The position numbers and the translations under genes were made by a program. The notes beneath the pieces are model-generated. The model saw nothing but the letters and a program-made list of their open reading frames with translations, was not told where the DNA came from and made no database searches. A stretch of DNA of 64,000 bases from Siderastrea siderea (lineage: Eukaryota; Cnidaria; Anthozoa; Scleractinia; Rhizangiidae), in assembly GCA_964030785.1 (NCBI GenBank), contig CAXIQD010000006.1, positions 102,201 through 166,200 of the forward strand, read 5' to 3'. Shown piece by piece: positions 31,660-43,600 of this stretch (position 1 is the first letter of the stretch; every line of letters starts with the position of its first letter).

Positions 31660-34600
31660 ATGGCGGCTGGAAGTCAGTTGTTTAGTCCATATCGAGCTCT
31701 TGGATTTGTGGCAAATCACGTTCCTTTAACCATACAAACACAAGGAACGGAAAATCTTGTGACTACTGCTGTCGGATCAGCATTTCATGTGTATAATGTA
31801 AGAGAACTCTGCGCTTAAATGTTTGACTTCGAGAGGGCTTTTGGCTTTATACAAAACAAAGTGCGTTCACTTGATGTTATCTGATTTCTGTTTAACTGTT
31901 ATTACTTTGCAGTGTGCAAAACTAAACCTTCTTTTTGTTGGTAAGTTTTTGTATGTGCTTTAATGTATTTAGATTGATTTTGCGTTTACAGCACATACTG
32001 GGATAAATCCAAATTTTCAGTTCATTTTGAGCTTATAACCTAGAACCTTTTTCTTCATGATCAGCATCTTCTGTAATCTACAGGATTGCTGGAATCTGGT
32101 GAAATATCTTGTTTATTATCGCATGGAGACTTCGTGATCACAGCTTCTGGGAATCAAATAATCTCTTGGAAAAGAGGAAAACAGGTTTGTTTTTATGCCT
32201 GTGCATTTACTCAGCATGCTTCTTGGATTCATGCTAGGCCTAGACAAAAATATCCCAAAAAATGCTCTGAAAATCGATCCGGAAATTCCTAGTTTTTTCC
32301 CTAAAAATCCCTCCAAAAATCTTTAAATATCCCAAAAATTTTCTAAAAATCCCTAAATATCCCAAAATGTTCTTGTCTTTCTCGAGTGTGACACTGGGCT
32401 CTACGTCATCTTCAATAGAAATTCAACTCACTGAAGCTTCACTTGGCTCCTCCGCCATGTTTGGAATAATGGGATGCATTAGAAATAGAAAACAGTGCTG
32501 CACAATTGGATTGCAGTCTAGCAGTCACCAATTAGTAAACAATGGGACAAACTTATCATTTCATAGGAATTTTAAATAAAGCGGCAAAGAAAATAGCACA
32601 ATTTTTCTTCAAAATCATTTATTAAAAAATCCCCCAGAAATCCTATTTTTTCTAAAAATCCCCAAAATTTCGAAAAAATCTCCTGATGCTCTAAAAATCC
32701 TAAAAAAAATCTGGCTTTTTGTGTCTAGGCCTAGTTCATGCTTCCAGATTGCTGGACGCTGGGGGTAAAATGCAGATTTCACTCTGCGGATTACTTATAA
32801 AATGACATGGAGACTAGAATTTATAGGCCAGCCCTAATAAAACACTAATGCCTGATCCAGACATTACATCTACAGTGAATTATGTTTAATCAAGTCCATG
32901 GGTAAGAAATGTCAGCAAGTTAACCCTCAGACGTACAAGCAAAGTCACACCCCCACCATGGTACAGGGGGGGGTTGATGGAACCCCCCCCCCTTGGGTTT
33001 TCGTTATGTTACAATTATTATTTTGAAAAGATTTCACTGTTAGTAGAAAGCCTGTGTTGTGCTGTACAAGATGAGGTACATATTTTGGGTTGCCGCACTA
33101 CTGGGGCCTGTGACGACATTCAAAATGGCCACCATATTGGGCGCCATCTTGGATTTTACCAAAAATTAGAAATTGTGGAAAAACATGTAGAAATATGACA
33201 TTCTTTGTTGACATTTTTTGCATTTTCCACCTAAAAAGGGTAAAAAAAACATGAAAAAATGACTTGACCACCTGCTACTTATGATGTCATATCTCATAAC
33301 CATAGCAACCGATTCTCACCAACCTTGTGTCAAAATGTGTCTTAGGGATATACACACAGGTACTGAAAACGGCAGGTCTAGATGGTAATTCATCTCCGCC
33401 GGAAAAATTCCAGGAAAACCTTATGGGGGGGCATCCACCCCCCCCCCCCCCCACTGTACGCTGAGGGTTAAGCAGGCTGCATTAATTTTTAAATGAAGTA
33501 AGAAATACATTCATTTGATCATTTGGTGGGATTCTAGCCCAGATAAAAGGAACAGTTCATCAGAGCTTTCGGAACTCATATGAATCCCTCTGTCAATAAT
33601 GTGATTACTGATTTGAAGCCTTTGGTGATGAGGCTGCAAGATTGCTCAGTAGATTCCCCTTGAAAATGGAGTAACCTTGCAGCCTCTCCACCAAAACAAG
33701 GCTTCAAATCAGTGATCACAAAGGGATTCGGATGAGTTCCGAAAGCTCTGACAAAATTGTTCTTGGTGTTCAAGAATAATTTTTTCTATGGTGAGAATTT
33801 AATTCCCAACAAAGGAATCTTTATGCTCTTATGTTATTGGTGTTTTAGGTTGCAGTGTTTGAGGGACACAATAGTGACGTTCACTTTGTTCTTTCATTTG
33901 GCTCTCATTTGATTTCTGTGGATGAAAATAGCACCGTTAGGATATGGATTGTTCAAACAACAGGTACATTTGTCCTTTTGCCATTTGTTTGAGATTTCTA
34001 AGTAAACCTAGTTCAAGTTCAAGATAAGAGATAGCATCTAGGGAAAGTCACAAATGGGCTAAGTAGTGGCCCGCACAGCAGCGGAATGGAGTAACTGGGA
34101 ATGTTACTTTTCTCCCCACCCCCTTCGAAGATTCTTGTTTAGGGAATCAATGTAACTGCTGCAGTAACCTATATAAATCCATATCTATAAATTTGCCAGA
34201 ATTGTTTGTATCATGATAAATGATATTTAAATTTTATTTGTCATTATCTTATAGAATTATATCTGGAGATAGAGTTTAATGCAAAAAACTTTTACGTGAC
34301 ATGTTTGATGCATCCAAGCACTTATCTGAACAAGATCTTACTGTGTAGTCGGCAAGGACAGATGCAACTGTGGAACATCAAAGCAAAGTAGGTCTTTACC
34401 ATTTTCAGTTGTCCCTTGGGTACCAGGTGTTGCGTAGTGCATATAGTTTCATGTTTTGCTAACTGATTGTAATTCACAGTGGTTAGCCCCCGACCTGGAG
34501 GACTAAGAAGCTTATAAGTACTGTTTGTCTGATCTCCACCCCCCGCTGACTAATCCACTATGGTTTAAAAAACATTATATAACCCCCCCACTGATATTAA

Positions 34601-37600
34601 GTACCAGGGCAAGGCCATTGAAAGGTCAGGCAAAGCCCTGTAAATGAATTCTTAATGCTATATAGTCTCAGTCTATTCTATTATTGTCAGCACCCTTGCA
34701 TTGGTAAGAAATCGTTTAATTATAAACTGGAAACAATTTCTCCTCAGTAAAGAGTACGAACTGTGAGTTCACAAAATACTGTTAAATTTATATTAAGTTA
34801 TTTTTGACTAAAATCAATGTGTAATGCTTCAATAAATTGTTTGACCTATATACTTATTGATCAGTTTCATTTCCATTCTTTAAGCAAATTGATTTACACC
34901 TTTTCTGGATGGTCAGAGCCCATAACAGCTGTTGAACAAGTAAGTAGTTTTACATTTTTACAAGATTCAGGCAACTGAAGTGAATAAGGCTATCCCATCT
35001 TACAGTCATGACATATAATTTTTTTATAAAATATTTCCATTCTTATTCCCCAGGCTCCTGCAGTTGACGTAGTAGGTGTGGGGCTACAGAGTGGAAAAAT
35101 TGTCCTTCATAACCTCAAATTTGATGAATCTGTCATGAGTTTTTGCCAGGACTGGGGCCCAGTTACTGCCCTTACATTCCGGACAGGTAGCGTATTTGTT
35201 ATGATTACATGTAAAATCTGGTTTTGGTTCAGTTTTCACTTTCGTTTTTCTTATTCTTTTTATCATAAATCATCGTAATCTGAAATAAAAGACTACGGAA
35301 GTTAAAAATTTAACCAGAATTACACAACCTTGCATAATGTTTTGGAATCGAAAAAGGGCAGAAAGGCGGAAGTTATCACCTTAAAATTGGGCCTGGATGT
35401 GAGGGTACAGGAGGTGGAAAGATTGGACTCCTCTATTGCACTTTCTCTCTCTGTATAATACAGTCAGTAACAACAAGGGGTACGCACTGTATTTATCAAC
35501 AAGGCATACGCACCGTCTTCAAATCAGACACAACTCTTAGGTCTCACTTAGTGCGACCAAAAGACACCCTTGAACCAACTAAACAAGACGGTGTCATCTA
35601 TAAAATTCCATGTGAATGCGGCAAAGTATACATCGGGGAAACAGGGAGAGCGATGCAAGACAGGATAAAAGAACATGACAGAGATATACGGTGAAATTAT
35701 GAATATATGAAATTCATACATTTGAACTGCAGAATGAAGAAATAAGTAAAGAAGATCCTTGCAGTTACGTGTATTAAGTCGCAACTTATGCAGTTGCGAA
35801 AAGTTCAAAGCCTGAAAAAATCATGCTTGCCGGAACTCGAACCCTGACCTCTGCGATACTGGTGCAGTGCTCTAACCAATTGAGCTATCAAGCCAACTAG
35901 GAGCTGGTCATTAAATTGGTCATTAAATTTCGCAACTGCATAAGTTGCGTTAATAACTGCGAGGATCTTCTTTACTTATTTCTTCATTCTGCAGTTCAAA
36001 TGTATGAATTTCATATATTCATAATTTCATCTTCATCTTTCCCAGGTATATTACGAACCAATTTAATGACCAGCTCCCAGTTGGCTTGATAGCTCAATTG
36101 GTTAGAGCACTGCACCGGTATCGCAGAGGTCAGGGTTCGAGTCCCGGCAAGCCTGATTTTTTCAGGCTTTCTTTTCGCAACTGCATAAGTTGCGTTAATA
36201 ACTGCGAGGATCTTCTTTACTTAGAGATATACGACTTGCTTGTACGCAAACCTCCGCAGTTTTGGAACACATTAACGAAACAGGGTATCTTCCTATTTTG
36301 GAAAGAAGTTAAGTTTATTGATCGTGACCCTCACTGGTACACACATAGGGTCAAAGAGGCTATTCATATAAGACTTCATCCTAATAACATCAATAGCGAT
36401 AGTGGAATCGAAATTCCAGAAGCTTGGATACCTACGATCAGAAAGCACAACGGCTGACCAACCACAAAGCGGACCTGTGAGGGAACAACATATAATAGTC
36501 GGAATAATAATGAGGATCGAAATGCACCAATAGCAGCGAACCATCCTGCTACAAATAGCGACACCTAAACAATCAACTTCATCGCCTGATGAAGACTAGC
36601 AGTGTTGCAGTCGAAACGTCGCGATCAACAACTCAAAGCGATTTCATCGTGAGACAAACGAATAAACGGTCATCTTACCTATCTTACACCACGATGAACA
36701 ATAAACACATCTTTATGAAAATTTATCTTATGTAAAACATTTCTTGTTTTTTTTAATTTGTTTGCTTGTTTGTTTTTTGTAGATGGCAACCCTATCATGG
36801 CTTCAGCCAGCACAGAAGGTCACATTGCATTCTGGGACTTGGAAAAACGTCAACTTGGTACTGTGTTGCGTGATGCTCATAAGGGCGTGGTCTGTGGTAT
36901 GAAATTCCTCCCTTCACAACCCCTGCTGGTCACTAATGGCCCTGATAATTCCTTAAAGGTGTGTCTGATGTTGCTACCTGATATCTTGAATCTAACAAGT
37001 TTAGATTTCTCTCAATGTTGATTTTAAGAATTACTTTTTTTTCTTAGGAATAGCACATTCTGCTATTTGCAGGGTTCAAGTTTTTCTTGAAATTTTGAAA
37101 ACAAAGTAAAGAAAGTTGTTGTTTTTGAACATTCTGAAAATAAATTTTAATTTATAACAACATTAATATTTATATTATTTTATTATTAGACAAGAGCGTT
37201 TTAGTGGAAAATAGACCACTCGTAAAGTTCATAGGAAACAACATCTGGGACTCGAGTGGCGTATTTTCCATATCCTCACTAGTGAGGATATTGATGACGT
37301 AATTTCCCGCTATTACACTGTTCTTTGCGCAAAAATACTCCTGTCCATATAAATATAAAAAGAAAATTACATGGTGGCTTGAAGATGTGAATTTTATTTT
37401 CTCGTGGTAAAAACAATATTTTTAATTACCACTCAAAAATAAAATTCATATCTTTGCGCCGCCGTGTCATATCCTCTATATAATATTATTATCTGGCCGA
37501 CTTTCTGGTTTAGCTTAAAAATTATTTTTCGAGTAAAATTTGCAGTGTGACAGAGTAGTCTGTGCTCTTTTCAGGTTTGGATATTTGACCAGCCAGATGG

Positions 37601-40600
37601 GAGTGGTCGACTTTTGAGGTCACGTTCAAGCCATAGTGCTCCTCCTACTAAAATTCGTTTCTATGGGAGCCAAGGAAAAGACATACTGAGTGCAGGTATT
37701 TTCCATTATCATTTTACGTGAAAGTGAGGCTTGTTTTTAAATGAAATGTGATATGAGATCTGTGGATAGTCAATTTTTGTAAGAGAAATTTAAACGGTTG
37801 CTGCAATGATTTTTAGAGAAACTTGAAAAAAGCTCTGGATTGACTGGGACCCAAATCTAACATAATCCAAGTCTCTCTTCAGTCTTGGAACTTTTATTGT
37901 GAAGCGCCTTAGAGCTTTTGGATAAGGTGCTATTAATGTTTCTTATTATTAATATTAATTATTATTAATATCATGATTATTATTATTATTATTTGTGGAC
38001 GCTCCCCCAGCACAGACACCATTATCACATTCACTCCTAAGACTGCAAAATTGATAGAGTCTGTCACCTTCATATTACTGACACTAAGCTGTGTCCTTTT
38101 GTTGCCCATATTTAAGATGTTCAAATGTATAATATTTTTATGATCTTGTGACAGGAACTGAATTTGTTTTAGGCCCTCTTTGTGTCTGCTGAATTTGTGA
38201 AAAAGACTGTGTGGACCTCTTTCATTCCTTATTAAAACATGAGTTATAATATTTATTGCAAGCATGCAGTTCTAGTTTAGTCAATATTAAATGTGTGTTC
38301 TGTTTAAGGACTCGACAGAAGCTTGAGGTTCATTTCCACGGTGCGAGATGCACGCAGCTGTGAGCTATCACAAGGTGAGATCTCCTTTACCCCATGCTTG
38401 ACTTGAATGTGATTTTATTTATCTAGTAAGTACATTTATTTACTCAAGTCTTTGTAAAACAAATTTTTAACAGGTTCACTGACAAAGAAATCCAAGAATC
38501 GTGGAGTTCAGTTGGAGGATTTAAAGTTGCCACCAGTTATTGACTTCACTTCTGGTATGTACAGGGTGTGAATATTGAATAAATAATAATAATAAAACAA
38601 TTATTTCAGTGTGCCATTTGGGCAAGCTGCACTAAATTGAGTTGTCCTTGTGTGATGGACACTTTTGCTTCGTCAAGTGCATGAAGTTTTTCATGTTGTG
38701 CAGAGTTGTCATTCAAGTAGTATAGGCAGTGGCCGGCAGGTTTCTTTTACAGGTCACATTCCCCAGGTCACCCGTGCAGGTCACTGTGTTGCCAATAAAT
38801 AAACAAGCTAAACAGTGTCCCTTAGCCCTAAATCAGTCTAAAACAATACCTAGTATGTCAGGGGACACTGTCCAATGTGTTTATGTGTCAGCAACACAGT
38901 GAGCTGTACTTGTGACCTATGGAATGTAACCTGTAAAATATACATCTCCGGCAGTGACCGCTTAATATGACCTGTAACTACTGCAAAGATTACTGACAAC
39001 TCAAAGGTTGAAAATGACTAAAAGATAACTGTGAAATGTCAGTAATGTTTGAATCTGATTGCCTGTTAATTGCCTGCTTTAAAATTCTTAATTTAAAAGA
39101 ATGTAATGAAGTGGTGGTTGAGGTGATATTGGAATGTATCAAATTTTATGTTACAGTACCATGTGGCACACACCATGACAATCCAAACCAACTCACATAG
39201 ATTTACCCATTCGTAAATATGGTGCTCTGTTCACAAGTGCCTTTCAGACCCCGATGGATCTCCGCTTAAAACTCACACTTGTCACATTGATTGTTTTCAC
39301 AGAGGATGTTCGACAGAGTGCATGGGACAACATAGTCACTTGTCACCAGGGAGCCACTGAGGCCAGAACTTGGAGTTTCCAAAGGAAGTGCATTGGTAAA
39401 CATCAGCTGAAATCACAAGCTGACGACAAACCTGGACCTGTGATGGTGGGCATGCATATTCACTCTACTTATTGAATATTAAATAATTTAGTTTGCTTTT
39501 CGGTTCGCTTTTATTCAAGGATATGATTAGAAAGTGCCAAATTTACAGTTGTAATGAAGCTGTTGTCTGATAGTAAAGTTTGACTCTGTTATAGTCCTAT
39601 AGAACTCTAGTGTCACTTTCGTTGTCTGTGCCTTAATTGAATGGCACACATACTACCTACATGATCAGAGAGTAAGAATTTTTCTAACCCCTTCACGATG
39701 CCAAGGGTAAATTATTGCTTCCAAAACCAAGAACTGACTACCTGAAGTGTAGCTTTAGTTACAGTGGCACTCTTCTATGGTACAATCTTCCTGAGGAAGT
39801 ATGTACAGCAAATTCCTTAGCTCTCTTTAAGGGCCCATTACAGTATCTTTTTAGGCCGTTGCTAGGGAAAAATGAGTTTGCTGTAACTCAACACATGTAT
39901 GCTTTCATTGGACCAAATTTGGACAACATTCATCGAGGGCAAGTATGGTTCAGTTTATGACGTCATCGGACCACGCCCCATGTCACGTGATCAGAAACAG
40001 AAAAATGCGTTTTTACTTCAAGACCTACCTTTTTGTCCATAATTTCTTGTACCGTACCATTTCATAAGTCGTCTTGAGGAAATTTAAGCATGCGTTTTGG
40101 TTTACGAAGAAAAATAAACAAATAAGAATGAAAAATGTGCTTCTTTGACCACTCTTTTGGGTATAATTTTTTTGTTTTCTGTTTTTTCGCAAAAAGGATG
40201 CTTAAATTTCGAGAAAAAAAGATGTTTTTTCGAATTCTTTTAAAATGCAGCAGCTACGTTTACTTCTCGACGAGAAAAGTACATTTTTCGCGGCACCGGA
40301 AGTGACGCTACTTTTTTCAATGGCCAGGTGCCTAAGCGTTAAATGGCTAGGTCGCTAAGGCGATAATTTTCCCATTCTTGGCATCGTGGACGGTAGCTGA
40401 GCTGAGCTGAGCTGTTGTTGGAATAATGGCCGCGAGTCAGATAAAAGCCGTCGAACTGGATGTGTAATGATGATTGGTTTTTCCATTGGATTGCTTCAGT
40501 TCTCGCTTCTTTCACGCTCCAGTCGGCGATCTGTTTTACGAACGGCGCAAGCCATTCAACAATGTGGATCCACCGAGTCGAATTGACTTGGTCCAGACTT

Positions 40601-43600
40601 AGAGTCCAGAGAATTTTATGATAATCTTTGAAATACTGCCCACTGACAAGGACTGAAAGAGCAACGATTACGTTACGTATTGCAGACCTTGGACGAGTTG
40701 TGGCTTTCATGACAGAGGTATCACTCTTCAAGCTGAATTTCTGTCCACATCGACTGCACTCGAACCCAAACTCTTCAACTGTGTTTTGTTTTACCGAACA
40801 AAATTCTTATTTCTCAGTCCTTTCTACAGTCAAAGTCTTTTAGATCGCTTAAATTACTTTTTGCTAATTTCTCAAGTGATGTTGTTAGCAGACGTTGCCC
40901 ATCAGATGTATCGAGCTCACCATTATTTGTCAGGTATTCTATCGTGTGCTTTAATAATAGCGTTGTCAATGTGGGCATGAAATTCGCGCGATAGAGCTGC
41001 TTTCAAGGACAATTTACAAGCTTCCTTTCTTGCTGTATCCTGCTCCATGCTGTCTTGCGACAGTGGCTGCAAGTCAGTGGCCTCGAGAGCTTCGTTTCTT
41101 GAAGAGCTGTCTAAACACTGGAGTTGCTCAGGTTCGGAAGGACAGTTCACAGGTTCGCACATCGATTACAGTTCTCTAGCAAGCGACGTCAGGTAGTTTG
41201 GGAGCAGTCGAAGTCACGGCCGCGGACACAGGGATTTCTTTATGGGTTCGGGATGATGGCACAGTACTTATTTCGGTTTGCCTCTGCATCACTGATATTT
41301 CTATCCCCGACCTGACACTGAAAATCTCTGAATGTCGGATTTCGCGATCTGCATTTCCCCATCGACTTGCAGCCATCGCTGCGCTTTCTGTTTACGTGCG
41401 TACGTGGATAGCTTCGAGCTCATTTTCAACTGAAACACCCAGTTTAAGAAATAAAGGCACAACTCACATGTTGTAAACGTCAAGCAGAAAATTAAAATCA
41501 ATTTAAAAAGTAAACAAAAAAGTTTCTTTTGTATTTGTCGCAACGAAATAAAAAAATTATCGGCGACTTGATCCGGCGACGGGCCGGCGCCGGGAGGCCA
41601 GAAAGCGCGCGAAAAATTTGCAGACGACCGGAAGTAAAATTGCACGTGCATGGCAACCGCGTATCATAGCAACGAGATACTTTAATGGGCCCTTAAGAGA
41701 AGTATTCATAGATGGTGTTCTGAACAATACTCCCACTCGGCAAATATGTAAACCTGTTGTATAGAATTTTTATGTATTATCTATGTAAGTCTGATATTTT
41801 TAACCATGTATAAATAAAGTTATTGTTCGTCCATCCGTCCAGCCGTCCCTCCATCCATCCATCCATCCATCCATCCATTCATTCGTTCGTTTGTTTGTTT
41901 GTTTGCCTGTCTGTCTGTGTGTGCGTTCGCTCATTCATTCATTCATTCAATGATATTAAATGAAGATTTGTTGTTGTTGTTCTCCACAGACCACAGCAAT
42001 GTCTTCTTGTGGAAACTTTGCCATCATTGGCGATGCACATGGACATGTTGATATGTTTAACATCCAGTCAGGGATTCACAGGGGATGCCTGGGGACACCA
42101 AAAGCCCACAGTGGATATGTTAGGGGAGTGGCTATTGATGGCCTTAATCAGCAAGTCATTACTGCAGGTGCTGATTGTAAACTAAAGGTACATGAACAAT
42201 GCTCTTTGATCAAAATAGGAACTTGTGATTTAACATGACTTTTTGTGTAGTGGGAAACAGGGCACAGGGTGGGGGGGGGGGGGTGGGAATCTGGAAGAAA
42301 AGGGGATGGGAGGTGCACAGGGAAGGAGGATCCCACAGGTGGTGGAAAGCAGTAGAAACAGGAAAAAACTACACAACATTGTGTAATATTTTTTGATTGA
42401 AAAAGGGCAAAAACAGTGGGATTAAACAAAAATGGTCCAGGAACCAGCCCAGGGTTAACCCTTTAAGCCCTGATATAAAAATGTATATTCTCCTTACTGT
42501 TCTCCATACATTCCTTATGGAACTGATTGTGAGGAGAATTTTTTTCTAACTATCAAGACAGTTCATCCTTAGTGATCACTTCCTTTATTCTCATCACTTG
42601 AATGTTTGAACAAGTAGCGATGATGTTAAGAGCAATTTCATTTTCATCACTGTTAGGGTTTAAAGGTTTAAAGGGTATAAGAAACAGAAAGTTTGGACCT
42701 CCTCCTCTCTCCTACACAAAGGAGGGCAGCAGGGTAGGAACTTAAGGGTGAATGCAGGGGCAGATTTAGGGGGAGGGCCACAGCCCCCCTTTTTTCTTGT
42801 ATCTTAAAAACGTTTTTGTATTAGCCAACTGTCTTTTGAGTGGTATTGTGCAATCAGTTCAAATGCACTGTTGCTGCTTTTCTGTATTCACAAGGACATA
42901 TAATGCAATTATATTGAAGACTATGCCAAACGTAACCAGAGAGGGATGACATTCATCAATCCCCTGCAGTGGTTTATTTCTAGTTATCCTCGTAGGATGT
43001 ATGAATGCAATGGGATGACTCTGTAAATAGTTCGCCTACCACTACCGTTAAGATTTCAGAAAATCCTCTTAAAGTCTGTCTTCCAAAGCCTGAACTTCTG
43101 GTCAGAAATGCTCTCATTATGCTGTAAGCAGCATCTCCACGAACGTGAGTTTTTTTTGGGGGGGGGGGAGGGGAGCGCTCTCGCCACAATTTCTTCGGCC
43201 CCTTCTTTCTAAATTTCCTGGATATGTCCCTGAAAGGGGAAGCTGAGAGAAGAGACGAAACCTGGATGGAGTGTCATTTGTGAGACTGGGAACAAGGAAG
43301 AAGAAGGAATTAAAAATATTTTGCAACATTACGTAATAATTATTTTGCAGCAGCAAAAACACAAGTGGGTCAGCTGCACGTAAATGAGTGGGAACTGGGG
43401 GTCTTAAGAGTAAGAATTTGGGAAGTTCAGACTGGTCCCACTACATAGGAAATTTAGGAAACCTCGCATTTTTTTTTTTCTCTTGAGGTGTAAACCTGGC
43501 TCAGTCATGTGATTTAGCGTGCCTCTTTTGTTGCAGTTTTGGAATTTTAAAGCTCGAAAACTGCTTCACACATTGCCATTTGAGGCTCCCATTACACAGA

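Larger units (their letters stand above)
35691..36222. mobile_element. SINE pair inserted in the Penelope-like relic, 11-bp target duplication
   Basis: AGAGATATACG occurs at 35680-35690 and again at 36223-36233, exactly bordering the insertion. The insertion contains two tRNA-like SINE modules, one on each strand (35825-35893 minus, 36083-36154 plus). They share GCAACTGCATAAGTTGCG and AGGATCTTCTTTACTTA segments outside the tRNA part. The endonuclease frame continues across if the insertion is skipped. Confidence 0.82.
35459..36457 (+). pseudogene. Penelope-like retroelement relic: GIY-YIG endonuclease region (WDR36 intron 7)
   Basis: From about 35515 the sequence encodes FKSDTTLRSHLVRPKD, then DGVIYKIPCECGKVYIGETG and RAMQDRIKEHDRDIR: the GIY-YIG nuclease with the CxC insertion typical of Penelope-like elements. 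The frame is interrupted by a 532-bp insertion (35691-36222) and resumes with EVKFIDRDPHWYTHRVKEA and IHIRLHPNNINSD, ending at KHNG and a stop (36457). No reverse transcriptase domain is present, so this is a 5'-truncated copy. The hammerhead-containing 3' region follows. Confidence 0.85.

Noticed and set aside
36083..36154. Candidate functional tRNA-Thr gene
   Set aside because: The boxes are intact, but U33 is missing, the anticodon stem is mismatched, an inverted copy lies next to it, and it merges into SINE sequence inside an insertion.
40339..41651. Host gene inside the WDR36 intron
   Set aside because: The minus-strand frames lie inside TTAA-bounded termini and resemble a transposase, so they belong to the transposon.
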